Shown piece after piece: positions 34,462 through 46,079 of a stretch of 64,000 nucleotides of DNA (position 1 is its first letter; every line of letters begins with the position of its first letter). A program made the translations under genes and the position numbers. Origin of the DNA: Sphagnum compactum (taxonomy: Eukaryota > Bryophyta > Sphagnopsida > Sphagnales); contig OZ234493.1 of the NCBI GenBank assembly GCA_965153455.1, positions 10,468,213 to 10,532,212 of the forward strand, in the 5' to 3' direction. The notes below the pieces were generated by a model. It saw only the letters and a list, made by a program, of their open reading frames with translations. It was not told the DNA's origin and did no database searches.

Positions 34462-34960
34462 TTGTATCTTTGTAGCAGCATAAAGAATATGGCTGCTGGA
34501 GATAATTGCAGATTCTCAAGTGTTGGGAGCTGAGGATGTGATTGGGGAGTCATGGCAGATATTCACTCCTATTCATGATGAAGATGACTATTGTTACCAT
34601 AGAAAAAGATCCTGGTTCCAGCAGAGCATCACTTCAGAGATTTTCATTCAATGCTGTGCTAGCTACTTGTGTTTGGATTACTTTTATTATGTGTTTTGTG
34701 GATTTGTTTTCTCTGCAATCTCATGAATATAAGAGGTCAGACATTGGCACCTGTGGTACCACATTGCAAAATCAGTTTGAGGTACTTGGTGTGTTTTTGC
34801 TTTGTCTTGGTGGGTTTAGGAAGAACTCTGCGCCTGCCATTTTTATTGCAGGATTCTTTGGAGTAAAGGTTTTTCAGATCACTGAGGGTAATTTGCACTT
34901 GCAAAACTATGTTGTGCTTCCATCATAGATGTACATGATTTGAGAGATTAGAAAGCGAAT
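34462..34960 (+). other. Probable 3' UTR/3' flank of USE1, duplicated at 48.8 kb
   Basis: No domain is encoded; the open frames here are incidental. This segment is copied, with about 96% identity and almost no gaps, together with the end of USE1. Identity stops at GAAAGCGAA (34951-34959). Confidence 0.6.
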
Positions 34961-35590
34961 GGCGGCAGCAACAGGTATGCAGAAATCTGTGCATTTTACA
35001 ATCAAAATGGCGGCTATCTCTCAACAATTTTCTGTGCATACATTGATAAGATCCTGGTTTTTGCATGGAATTATTGCCTAGATGATGTGATCATCATGTC
35101 CAATGTTGCCTTGATGATCATATTTATGTGTGTGTGCATGTTTTTTTCTCCTTCACTTGTTATTGTTGCTTTCTATGTGAGGACATATCACACTAGAGCT
35201 TGCACATTTTGTGGCTGGTCCCAGTTAGAGGGAGTCCGACTGCATGCTTTTACAATTGCAGAATTGTAAACAATTGTGCAGTGGACAGTTTGCACATGAC
35301 ATCAAGGATCAGATGCATGAGAACTTTTGCGCTTACTTGACAAATACATAGAATGTTGAGAGGACAGCACTGCATGTGTTGTTACATCTGTTGAAGAAAA
35401 ATTCTTGTGGTAGGCTTTTTCAATCTGCTTTTTTTCTTGGGCATTTTGAGCATTTGATCATTTTGCTACATTCAAACAAACTGCTTTCAAGTACATGTAC
35501 CAGTGCAAAACATGGCAGAAGACCCCTGGTTATTGACAACAAAGTAATACATTGGAATGATGACGACCATGTAGAAAATACCTCATGTCT
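34961..35590. other. Intergenic between convergent genes
   Basis: Not shared with the 48.6-kb copy. I see nothing beyond T-rich stretches and one 60-codon frame without features. Confidence 0.5.
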
Positions 35591-36700
35591 TCAGAACTGG
35601 AGGAACTGAGGCAAAGACCTCGAGAGCAGGCAACATTGCAGGATGTTTGCCTGTATGTAAGCCTCAATCTGATGGTCTAGGAAAGGTCCATTGTCCATGG
35701 TATACTCTTGTTCTGATCCCAGTAGTTGAACAGTGTTGCTCCCGTTACTTTGAACAACCAGGGAAGCTGCAAATGACAAGAGTGGGGAGGGTTTCACTGC
35801 CATGTCTGGCCTGCAGCTATTGACAGTGCTCGGTAAGAATGTGCCTTTTCTATTCTCCTTACCACCTTCAAATGGGCACAAATCTTCTGTTTGGATTTCA
35901 TCTTTGAGTCGTCTATTTGGCTCTTGCAGTTGGGTTGTGCTGCCTTTTCTTTGTTCATGTGATGCAGAGTGTAGTTGAACATAGAAACTGCTCAAAGTCA
36001 GAGATTCAACAACTTGTGCAGTTGTGCTACCTTCCATTCTCATGCAGTTTTTCCTTGGTTGCTGCTCCTCTACTGCATTATTGTGCATCCTTTGTCGGTG
36101 AATCCTATATATGCGGTATTGTGTAGGTGTAGGTAAGATTACAGGAGCATTTCCATGATTGATTTCGCCACTTCTGCTATCAGACCACCCTTGATTGCAT
36201 GTGGACAAACAGTTGGACCAGTCTTCCCTATCCCAACACTCAGTGGGTTTGCGACAACTCATGCATGTCATGAGTTCATGGTTTTCAGTGATTGTTTTGG
36301 TATCTAATTGAAACTCAGGTGCACCACATTTTGTTTGCCAATTTTGGCAGTTCAATACATGATTGAACGTGTCTGTCATGATCTCATTCCAAAGGATGAC
36401 ATACAACACATGTCCATAACTAGATGAACTTAACAAGGAACGTTGTTTATCAACATGAACCTTCATTGAAGCAAGAGCTAATGTTTGATCTTGAGAGCTT
36501 GCAGATGTGTGAGGAGCTGTTAGTGCAAGATATGGACCACGCCCTTGTTTGGCGCAAGCAGCCTCAACATGGTCAACCGATAGCTTGACCAAAGATTTCA
36601 ATAGACAGACCTGCTCATTCTTGGCATCATCCTTGAGTGCTGCCAATTGATCTGGTTGCAATGAACAATTTGGCCTAGCCCCTCTTGTGCTCTTGCTCAT
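35591..36700 (-). CDS. Hypothetical protein, 369 aa, Cys-containing
   Basis: An uninterrupted minus-strand ORF with an ATG start, convergent with USE1. It is in a region of gene-like base composition. I do not recognise the family. Visible are a run of cysteines at residues 118, 125, 146, 149, 155, 164 and 168 (CMSCRKPTEC, then WSNCLSTCNQGW), a possible metal-binding or disulfide cluster. The second half is polar and low in structure. WSxC..TC resembles part of a thrombospondin type-1 motif, but the rest of that motif is not evident. No signal peptide or membrane segment is obvious. It may be a real lineage-specific gene, one long exon, or a chance ORF. Confidence 0.45.
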   Translation of the reverse strand: MSKSTRGARPNCSLQPDQLAALKDDAKNEQVCLLKSLVKLSVDHVEAACAKQGRGPYLALTAPHTSASSQDQTLALASMKVHVDKQRSLLSSSSYGHVLYVILWNEIMTDTFNHVLNCQNWQTKCGAPEFQLDTKTITENHELMTCMSCRKPTECWDREDWSNCLSTCNQGWSDSRSGEINHGNAPVILPTPTQYRIYRIHRQRMHNNAVEEQQPRKNCMRMEGSTTAQVVESLTLSSFYVQLHSASHEQRKGSTTQLQEPNRRLKDEIQTEDLCPFEGGKENRKGTFLPSTVNSCRPDMAVKPSPLLSFAASLVVQSNGSNTVQLLGSEQEYTMDNGPFLDHQIEAYIQANILQCCLLSRSLPQFLQF

Positions 36701-38300
36701 CTTGGAGCACCTTGATTACCTTATGGCAGAGCACCATTTACAAATACCACAACATGTGATCTAATGGGTACAAGCTTTACCAGTGGAAAATTCAGATTTC
36801 AGTGAGGGGGGGACTTATCAAGCCATAGCCATTGTTGGTTGTGCCCTTCCAATCAAACACCAATGCTTACTCCAAAAACTTACCAGGTGCACATACACTT
36901 AGTGAAGCTTTGCTCCAAAATCAAAGACAGTTTATGCACACACTTAGAGACCTTTGAAATTCTTCAAAACAAACCTGACCCAATAATCTAAAGCTGCTCA
37001 TATGCTCCCTCAATCAATGTGCATTGGAGAAGCTCTACATAAACTTCCTGAAGCTGCTCTACTGAAATTCAAACTTGCTCCAGAAAAAACTAAAATAGTT
37101 GCATAAGCATTTTACAAGACTTCTAAATGGTTTAAATGAAAGACACCCATGCCTGACAATTGGACGTTGCCAACTTGCCCTTCAATTTTACTGCAGATGG
37201 CAAACTGCATAGGTAGATCTCCAAACCCCAAGATACTGAAATTGTGCAGCTTTTAAAAGCACACAAGCAAAACACTTCATGGAAGATTTGTAGGCACAAA
37301 GAAAAAAGTTAGTTACCAATAATATAACCATCAAAACCGACAATACAATTGTTGGTATGATTTGTAAATACTGGGCATCATAAATCTGAAATCGGGATGG
37401 TCAAAACTTGATGAATCCAAATAGGTAGTTTCAAATCCATTGAGATGGACAACAGAATGAAGCATCAGCATTTTGGTTGTTTGCAAATTTGGAGAGAGAA
37501 ATGACAATGCCCTCAAAAGAATGATAATGGAAGCCACTGATGTAAAGCCATCCCAGATTCAAAGGAAAAAAACTTTCAAAGGTGAATATTTTTTATGTGA
37601 AGGCAACCTCAATTCTTCCACCAAGGACTCTATATCCCCTAGATCCCCACAATACCAATGAACCTTCCAATCCAATGACCTCATTATCATTGGATTGGCC
37701 TAGTATTTGTCGTCAAAGTCAACATCCATTTGACAACCTAATCTCTAATTGTCATGAATATCATGCAAATGGTTTTGTGTTCCATATACCAAATTGTTGT
37801 GATCTGACCAACATGTTTGCTTGCCTTCAGGATTCACAGGCCATTAGTATGCTATCTGCTTCTGAAATTCCAATCTATACACCAACTCATTTTTGTTAAT
37901 AGGAACAAGATGCAAAGTTTGCCAATTAAGCTTGCCAAACTTAAGCATCTTAAACAATAAGCTTAAGCAATCTTAAACATCTTAAGCTTAAGCATCTTGA
38001 ACATTAAGCTTAAACAAACTTAAACATAATTGGCACAGATGTCCATGGATAGTGTCTGTGGACACTCTAACTATTATGTACTAGGGAACACAACACACCC
38101 TAGGAGGCCAAATGCTTCCCTCTAGGACAAATTCTCTAGTGTAAAGTTTGTTTGGAGGTTGTTAAGAAGCAAAAGTAGACCTCAAATTCTAGTAAGTACA
38201 TAGGAAATGACTAAATTCAAGGGCCAATCCAGCCTTTCAAGAATGTCTGAGAACCAGGTATAGAGAGTTTTATGTGTGTTAAAGCCTTGACTTACTACAG
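36701..38300. other. Intergenic DNA, no gene recognised
   Basis: Frames at 37473-37661 and 37582-37899 have no recognised domain. Palindrome-rich repeats lie at 37925-38030. The base composition is intermediate between the genic island and the AT-rich flanks. Confidence 0.5.
37925..38030. repeat. AAGCTTAAG-rich short tandem repeat
   Basis: Repeated variants of CTTAAGCATCTTAAACATTAAG. AAGCTTAAG and CTTAAG palindromes recur about every 20-25 bp. Confidence 0.65.
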
Positions 38301-38543
38301 GTACCTGAGTATGTCCCAGCACTTGATGAGGAGGGACTTTGGAAAATGATTGTTGAGCTCATTGTTGCATTTGATGAAGTGATCTCACTGGGAATTAAGG
38401 AGAACGTGGTGTTAGGGCAAATGAAGCAATATGTAGAAATGGAGAGCCCTGAAGAAAGGCTACACAAGCTTGTCATTGAAAGAAAAATCAGTGACCCGAA
38501 GGATCTGATGAAGCGCAAGGCCAGTGAGATAGACAACAATAGG
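38301..38543 (+). pseudogene. Orphan exon of coatomer subunit delta (delta-COP)
   Basis: An 81-codon, phase-0 exon with clean borders: CTTACTACAG|GTACCT at the start and AATAGG|GTAAGT at the end. The translation contains VPEYVPALDEEG, AFDEVISLGIKENV, MESPEERLHKLVIERKISD and DLMKRKASEID, a clear match to the end of the delta-COP longin domain (around residue 90-170 of the family). Delta-COP is a COPI coat subunit acting in Golgi-to-ER transport. No earlier or later delta-COP exon was found within several kilobases, so this is probably a captured fragment or gene relic. A functional gene with very long introns cannot be excluded. Confidence 0.85.
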
Positions 38544-39161
38544 GTAAGTTTCTCGACCTCATCACCTCTGTAGAACTTTGTAGGACTTCATCTCGTGGCT
38601 TCAGGGTATTCTGTTCTGGCACTGGGTAGGTGACCAGTGGTTGCTGCCATCATTGTCATATTAGACTAAGCAGTACCTCCTTTCTGTGATGTTTTCAACA
38701 GCGGAGGGCACCATGAAATGACCTATTGTTAATAATATGTCGTTGGAGACTACAGTATTGTGTATCCTTGGACAGAAAATTGTCAACCTCATTCCTTTAA
38801 CCTGAAGCTAAATCAGGTTCTAATTTGCAGTTTATCAATGATAGTGGTGGGTCTGAGATATTTGGAGCACAACAAAATTTGCTTCATCCATGTTCTTTAG
38901 GTAGCCTTTCTGATTGTTGGTGCTGCAGCATCATAAATAAGAAGATTCAAGCTTTTTGTATTCATGCTTAGAAAAGAGGGCAGCATTCTGTACCTCTCAT
39001 ACTGCACCTTGTGGAACTAAGTTATGTGATTTTGCTACAGCTGACAAAAAAACATTGTTGTGGATTTAATCATCAACATTTCAAAACTAAGAACAAAAAT
39101 CCAGTCATGTTGGATTGTATCTCAATGGGCTCCTATCTGAGATGTATGTGCAATTTGGTCT

Positions 39162-39330
39162 TTGGAAAAGGAGTTTCTATTACGGTTGGTGATATGTTGG
39201 AAGTTTATGGCAGCTGTTTTGTCAGAAGACTGGTCAACCATGCGACACTTTGCTCATGAGCAGGCTGCAGTTTTGAAGCAATGTATCTTGAAATTCTCAG
39301 GATACATTTGGACTAAGAACCAGGTGTTGT
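39162..39330 (+). other. Exon-like fragment of unknown origin
   Basis: An open stretch includes MAAVLSEDWSTMRHFAHEQ and ILKFSGYIWTKNQ, followed by a possible donor (CCAG|GTGTTG at about 39321). It lies between recognisable captured gene pieces. Not identified. Confidence 0.3.
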
Positions 39331-39578
39331 GTTTGCCTTTTTTTTGTTCTGTGTTGTGGTTTTAATAGAGGAAGGAGAGTGGAGGCTTGGATCTTTGTGA
39401 AAACTGAGGTTATTTTTCTTAGTTGGGTTTGTTTTGGTGTAGTACTTCATCATCTGCCTGATGACTTGCCTTTAATTGCAATTAGTGGACAGTGGAAACC
39501 ATATCACCCTTGTGTCAATACAGCTATAGCTGTTTGTAGTAGTTTTGTGTGTGCATTGAAGACTTGTGTGTTGTCTTT

Positions 39579-39756
39579 TCTATCATGAGCACGAGAAGGA
39601 AAGAGAAAGAGAAGCTGGTACAGTGTACCAAGGAGGAATTAGTTCCGCCCATTGATGTTCTGGACCTCCATCTGCCAAGGACTGGGAAAAAAGTGAAATT
39701 TATCCTTGGGCACAACTGTGTCAGGCTGGAATCTTGGGCTTCTCTTCCTGTACACT
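39579..39756 (+). other. Exon-like fragment of unknown origin
   Basis: A frame with MSTRRKEKEKLVQCTKEELV, then PPIDVLDLHLPRTGKKVKFI, closes at 39756. Composition is protein-like. I do not recognise it. Confidence 0.3.
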
Positions 39757-40058
39757 GACATTTTCCAGTTCACATACATGTATTAGATTTGTGAGTTTGT
39801 TTTATTCTTCAAAGTGGGGGTCGTTTTGTGTTCCTTTGAATAGATAGACAAACCTGGTTTTCATATGGAAATGTCTGTTAAGGGGGGCTAGGAAGAGAGT
39901 TGCATTTCTGACTAGACTGCTTCCTCATCTTGTTACCTCAGTTTCAGTAATTCCTAGTCAGTTGGGTTTCTATCCTGATGTCAAGCTCTCTGACATGGAT
40001 CATCTTGCTGGTCATCAACCCATTTGCTTGCTAACTGGGGGCACTTGTGGCTTTTCAG

Positions 40059-40139
40059 ATAAAGGTCGACTTTGATGAAATTGTTTGTGAGCTTTACATC
40101 AATAATGAGACTAGCAAAGCTCATCTTAAAGAACTACAG
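40059..40139 (+). other. Exon-like fragment of unknown origin
   Basis: Bordered by an acceptor-like GGCTTTTCAG and a donor-like CTACAG|GTCCAG. It reads IKVDFDEIVCELYINN then ETSKAHLKELQ. It may belong to the MOR1 relic that follows or to another captured gene; not identified. Confidence 0.35.
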
Positions 40140-40277
40140 GTCCAGTTGGTACCCTTTTATATCTGGGTACGAGAGCTATTCATATTCCAGTTGGCCAGTT
40201 GGCTCATTGATGAGGGAGTGTTCTTTTTGCACACAAAAGGAAAAACAAACTCAAGCAGTTCATTGCACAATTTCCAG

Positions 40278-40497
40278 GGTGATTGATGCCCATGTTAAAT
40301 TCATGGAAAGTGCCAATGAGTTGAGAACGGACAAGATCCTCAATTCAATTAATGACATAACCCAATGAATCAGAGTCCAATTTTCTAGATGTGTCCTTGA
40401 CAGACTCAAACTAATGCTCCAACTTAGGAGAAAGCTCTGGATGCAGTGATAGCATATCGAAGAGCTACTGATGTAACAAGTGGCAGGTTCTCACCAA
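40278..40497 (+). pseudogene. MOR1/XMAP215 TOG1 fragment, first part
   Basis: After an acceptor-like TTTCCAG, the reading HVKFMESANELRTDKI resembles a degraded TOG1 HEAT repeat. It is followed, after a frameshift and stop, by NAPT-stop-EKALDAVIAYRRATD, which matches the family NAPVQEKALDALIAYLRAAD. The stop (TAG, 40425-40427) stands where the family has a Gln codon. The end at CAG|GTTCTC fits a donor site. MOR1/GEM1 is the plant microtubule polymerase of the XMAP215 family. This piece is non-functional. Confidence 0.75.
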
Positions 40498-40940
40498 GCT
40501 ACCCCATGCTCATGTTCAAAAACCTTCATTTTTCTCAATCTTTCATATGTTTGAAAGGATCTGGTTTTTGGGGATTGGAACGCAGTTTCCATTTGTCCTT
40601 GCAAAATGCTCCCCATTTTCTTTTATGGTCTGGAAGTAACTGTTGTGCCAGATTGACCTCCAAGTGGGATACTGTTCCTTTAAATACATAGTTGCAAAAG
40701 AGATATGCAATTCTCTAGTGTTCAACATGACAACCAAAGACATTGGAAAAGACACAGGTTATCTTCTTGCAACTGGATGACTTTGTGCTACTTGGTCAAG
40801 AAAGCATGGTTGTTGGCAGTGTTGTTCTATGGTTCAGCCTTAAATAGGATGTCAGGCTCTTCAAGAAACAATGAGTGCCGAACCAATTGCAGTTTGCAGT
40901 TGTGTTGACAGTTAGGTTTTAACTATTGTTGTCTGTCTAG

Positions 40941-41022
40941 AGGATGCCATGCATAGCCCTCTAAAAGTAAAGGTGGCAAAGGCAGTTGTGCCTGCCATTG
41001 ATGCAATGAACTTGGCTATTAG
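40941..41022 (+). pseudogene. MOR1/XMAP215 TOG1 fragment, middle exon
   Basis: An acceptor TGTCTAG and donor ATTAG|GTATGG bound an 82-bp piece. It reads KVKVAKAVVPAIDAMNLAI, matching the MOR1 KNKVAKAVVPAIDVMFQAL region. Exon borders are retained, so this is a copy of genomic DNA, not of spliced mRNA. Confidence 0.8.
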
Positions 41023-41059
41023 GTATGGATTTCCCATTGGAAATTGAGAGCATCTGAAC

Positions 41060-41290
41060 CTTGAAGATCTGAGCTACTATTATGCTAATGTCATTTGGAC
41101 TCCTTATGATGCCAGTGCATTTGAAACCAAACCAATTCCTCCAAAGCAAATAAGGAAGATGCGTCCGGACTTGTTTGATCATCAAGACCATAATGTGAGG
41201 GCATGCGCAAAAGGCTTAACAGTTGAGCATTGTTGGATCAGAAAAGATGAAGTAGAAAATATATTATGTGACAAGATGCAAAACATATAT
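41060..41290 (+). pseudogene. MOR1/XMAP215 TOG1 fragment, third part
   Basis: Contains PIPPKQIRKMRPDLFDHQDH and NVRACAKGLTVEHCWIRKDE, matching the conserved MOR1 stretch around LFDHQDQNVRASAKGLT. One residue is lost before WIRKD, and an upstream stop lies at about 41045. Immediately after it, a short phrase ATATTATGTGACAA is duplicated (about 41260-41303). No further MOR1 exons were found downstream. Confidence 0.82.
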
Positions 41291-41299
41291 TATGTGACA

Positions 41300-44200
41300 A
41301 CATGTGAAACATGCTGGTAGGAAAGACTTATCTAGTTTAGCTCATTACCCTCACGTGATGCTACATTTTGTGGATTGTAGGTTGGATTTGGTCTTGTGTC
41401 TACAAGTATTTGTTTAACCCTTTTTCCTTTCAACTTGACCTAATTGGTTCATTGCTGGTTTTGTCCTAGAAAAAGGAACTTTCAGCATGAAAGTTGACAA
41501 TGTTGTTGTCGGTTCTGAAGAGACTTGAAGGTTTGTGTGTTGTGCCATATCTGTTGTTTAATTTTCTAGGTGGGTGTAAGCAAGATAAAATGATTTACCT
41601 TGTCAAAACTACAACATGTAGATTTTAAATAACAATTAAAGCCATCATATAATTGTGAAACATTTAATGTTTTTGCTTGAATGATAAAAGATAACATGTT
41701 TTTACGACATTAATTTTCAAATTCCAACTTCTAAAAGTAGGTTTCAAGTAGGTTTTTAAAAATACAAGTAGTTATTGATATTTACTTTTGAGCATGGTCT
41801 TTTTGTTTCAAGTAGGTGTCAAGTTAGGTTTAATAAAAGAAAACTGGAAAAGAAAAAAATTGACGGCTTACTAAAATGATCTTCATATCATAAATTAATA
41901 CATATTTATTTGATTATATTTTTTAATGAAAAAGTAGGTTTGAACATATGTACATTGATCAGTTTCAAATCTATGTTTTCAAAACTACATTCTTATAAAC
42001 TTAATACAACAAATGAATGTTATTTGACATATACTTTCATCTAATTTGATGTTTTTTTTTGTAATTATATGTGTGACACATGGTTTAAGTTGAGACGTTT
42101 ATTTTTTTTATGTACTTTATGTTGCTTTGACCCAGGTTGTACTCTTGAGTTTACAACTATTAGGGCTGTAGATGCCCTAATTTGTTTTTACGCAAGAAAA
42201 TGATACATTATGCCAATGGTTGCATGGATGGGTTACTTTTTCATTTGTTTACATTGTCAATGTTAGGTGAAAATAAACTCTAGAAGTTGAACATGTTGCA
42301 ATGACAATTGGAAATAGTTCCGAGCTTTCAATTGAAGTGCCAAAGTGATGTAACAAGTCCCATTTACAATGTCTATTGTGAATTGTTTTAGTTCGTTGGA
42401 ATATGTATAGTCTTTCTATATTTTTTCATATTTTTACTAGTATGTTGTTCATGTTCATGTCAAGTTTATAAGACAATGGTGAATAGAAATTAGTCGACCT
42501 TCTAAGATATTTTGGCACAAATGAACAACCCTATCTTTTGGGAAGAAATGTTGGTTTTGATCACTTGTGTTATTGGATTAACATTATCAATGTTTTGTAA
42601 ATGCCATTGTGATTGGTTTATAAATGCTTTGCAAGAATAATCATTTAGTTTTTCCATTCAACAAACCTTAGGTTGTTAGCCTCTAGTAAAAAAGTTGGAT
42701 TTGTCTCTACAAAGGCTTAGTTTGGAAATTTATTTTGCTTCAAGCTACACTATTCCCATTCCCAAGTTGCAACAAAAGTAATTGAGACAACACACGAATT
42801 TGGTTTACTTTGCCTTCGATGTGTTGTCAAAAGCTTAACTTATTTTTTTGTTTCTTGATATTTCGATTGGTTGTTTTTGTTTTTTGAGATTTTATGAGAT
42901 TTTGACTTTCTTTTGTCACATTTTGTGAATGCATGTAATGATCATCTTTGATGATTTGGTGCTTGGTGGAAACAATTTTCCAGAATTGATTAGGTTCACA
43001 CATAACCATGAAGTTGCATATTGGGGTCTCTTTACAATCCAAAAGGAACATGAGGACTCATTTATGACATCAACATGCACCCTTCAACAAAGATAAAAAA
43101 TGTAAATTCCCCATGTGTGTCAACGTTGATGGTGCACTAAATTAAAAATACAATAATTTTTTTACAAATGTTTTGTGAAAAATGTACAGTGATTTATCAC
43201 AAAACAAATTAACTAATATTTATAGTAGAAAGAGTGTATGGTTACAGTTTATCAAAATTGACAATAATAATAAACCAAATGATTTAAGATACAATATATC
43301 TGTATTCAAAACAATATGTAAATGGTAGGTATATGGTATTTTATAAAAGTGATTAGAATAAATATAATAGTTGATAACTTCAACTATTTTTCTAGTTATT
43401 TCAAATTGGTGTTCTAACTCAATTTTGTACATATTTAACAATCTTAAATTCATGCACCCATCGTTCCTCTAAAGATTAATCTTTAATAAGGCATCTAAAT
43501 TGACCCAATAAGGATTAAACCTTTTAACAAAAGGCACATTGCCTTTTCATAATCACAAAAATGCATATTATGAAACATACGAAAAGGGCAAACCAAGAAA
43601 TTGCACCAAAACAAAAGCATGAAAATCTTGCATCAAAGTAAAAGAAATCTCAAAATGACATTTGATCATAGATTCTCAAATTTCAAATGAATTAAAATCT
43701 TGACAAATGATAAACTTGCTTTCAACTCCCAAAGAATGCCCACAAGTTTATTAGGTTCATGATTTAAAGAAGATGTGAAGGAATGGTTTTTTAACATAAA
43801 GGAATAATAATAAACAATTCTTGATGATCAAAAGGAATTTCAAGAAACAGACATGAAAGACAAGTTGTAAAATTGAGCTTAATGATTACAAAAATGCTTT
43901 CTACATAAACCCCTTATATAGAAACTACCTCTTTGATGGGAAGAAAATAGTTAGATATTGTCGTCTTAATTGGTTCAATATGGTCTATTCGACATTGCAT
44001 ACCTAGATAAGGCTTTGGTCCAAGCTTATGTTTGCAAACGTAGCATTGTTATTCATTTAAGCTACAACATGTAGAAACAAAATATGAATTGAACCTCAAC
44101 ACCAATAAAACATATGCACACTAAACCATAACCTTTCCAAACTACAAATAGTTTGCCCAAAAAACTTTTTGGGGAAAAAAAATGCTTGTAACAACATTAA

Positions 44201-45150
44201 TGAAACATGGAAGAAAAACATGTTGAAGCAATGAACATTGATTAATGAGAATATTTGTACATGAAAAGGTTCAACATAAGAAATGGTAATACTTGTATAA
44301 TGGAATAACATTCACAATCTCAAACCAAATGTTGTATCTAAATGAAAAAGAGAGGACCCAGTTGCGAAATAAATGTGATTTTCTTTTACTAGATCCAACA
44401 ACCTTCAACCCTCACCTTCAACTTCTTCCCTAGTGGTTTTCTTCAAGGCCCACAATAGTAGAAGTTGCCTTTTTTTCTTGAATGCCTTGCACAAAGACAT
44501 CCAAAGAATCTCTACAAGTCTTTCCTTAGATTTCTTACAACTACAACCTATTGATGACCACCCATATGAAGTATAAAAACCCCCCTCCACTACCCTACTA
44601 ATGAGTGCCCACCTAAAGGAAGAAAACCCCCAAACTACCACACCAAAAAGCATGTGATCTTCTAGGAAGAGGCAAGCAAAAGGCTAGCACACATGGGTTA
44701 TGGTGGACCTAGTCGATGTGGGATTTTTTTGCATCTAGCATGGCAGGTTCATGGTCACATGTGTCATCCATGTGCCTCACAAAAAAAATTCATACTTGTT
44801 TTAATTATATTTTATTAAATTGTGCCATAGATATTGGAAACTTGATGAAGAAAGAACTAAAAAATATCCAAAACCCCTTCCTTTAAGTAAATTGTCCCAT
44901 AAATTAGAAAAAATATTCAAATTTTCACTAGAAAAAACATTTATCTACAAAATATTCAAAACAAAAAAAATTATTAAAAAAAACATTTGCAACAATTTAT
45001 TAAATCACCATAAACGAGCATCGTTTCTTTTACACATAGTGAGACTCCAATAGCTATCAATGTCCCAAAATTTGTTGTTAAAAAATTAAAACTATTAAAT
45101 TTAATAAAAATTGCATAGGCACCATGATTTTTTTTCTTGGAACTACAAAC
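41300..45150. other. AT-rich intergenic DNA, no gene
   Basis: Long AT-rich stretch. Short frames (42827-43051, 43220-43453, 44096-44311, 44405-44653, 44820-45053) have no recognised domain. No clear repeats beyond homopolymers. Confidence 0.55.
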
Positions 45151-45157
45151 CGTCCTT

Positions 45158-45440
45158 GGGAGCCACAATGAACCAACACCCATTAAGCTGCCATGAAGGA
45201 TGAATGGTAAGTGGTTAGGAAACAATTTTCTATTGGGTTCAAATTCCCTAGCTAACCATGGTGGTTAGCTCAATTGGTTTTTTTTCCTACCTACCTAATG
45301 ACAACCCATGATCAGGTTGTTAGTAGGTAGGTAATAAAAATAACCCTTATATGTATAAACCATTTACTTGCCTAATAAATAGTTACCTATTTTCTTACTT
45401 ACCTATCTACCTATATATGAGATCTATTTCCTAGAGAATT
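45158..45440 (-). repeat. Interspersed repeat family S, fairly complete copy
   Basis: In reverse orientation it starts CACAATGAACCAACACCC, contains GCTAACCATGGTGGTTAGC, then ACCTACC blocks (45285-45420). It is one of the best copies for defining the family. Confidence 0.65.
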
Positions 45441-46050
45441 GGTCACCAAGGTGAAACCAAATATTAACTCAGCTGAGGTTCATCCACAACCGAATAAGCT
45501 CGTTATGATATATGAAAATAAACTCCAATTTTTTCCACTTAAAGGTCCATATTTAAGTTTTTATGATAATTTATTTTAGTGTATTTTAAGGGCCTATTAT
45601 ATAACAAAATTTTGCTTCCATTTCAAGAAAATGCATTACATTTTTTTGGAGGGCATTATGTTTTTTGAAAGGGCATTACATTTTTTTATCTTTCTTGTTA
45701 AAAAAATCTTTAAGTGCCAATTCAAATTTCAAAGTTAAAGTCCATTAAATAGAAAACATAAGCATACATAAGAAACAATTCAAATTTTTTTTGATTTTTT
45801 ACAAAAACAAAACAAAAGTTTTTGACATAGTTATACTAATGAAACAAATTTAGATACCATGTTTTTAATTTGAATCGAAAAATGACTCAAATGGATTTGT
45901 AATGGGTGTTATTATATATTCAACCAAATGCATCAATGTCAAGAAAACTGAAGTTTGGAAATGGAACACAAGCTACCACTATCATTTGGGAGGCTACAAC
46001 CCTTGAAGGAAAGTAGTTACAGTAGTTGAATCATAAATTGACAAAGTGAT
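45441..46050. other. No recognisable gene
   Basis: Contains a local repeat of GGGCATTACATTTTTT near 45650-45690. Nothing else supported. Confidence 0.5.
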
Positions 46051-46079
46051 GTTACAATTAGTCAGATTGTGAAACTAAT

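Noticed and set aside
34520-34928. Two overlapping frames after USE1 that recur at 48.85 kb
   Set aside because: Their conservation is explained by the recent duplication of the segment; no domain, and they lie in the probable 3' UTR.
45235-45290. tRNA-like boxes (GGGTTCAAATTCCC and TAGCTCAATTGGT) in a family S copy
   Set aside because: They occur in the wrong order for a tRNA or a tRNA-derived SINE on that strand, are not conserved in other family S copies, and no cloverleaf can be drawn. A permuted tRNA would be speculation.
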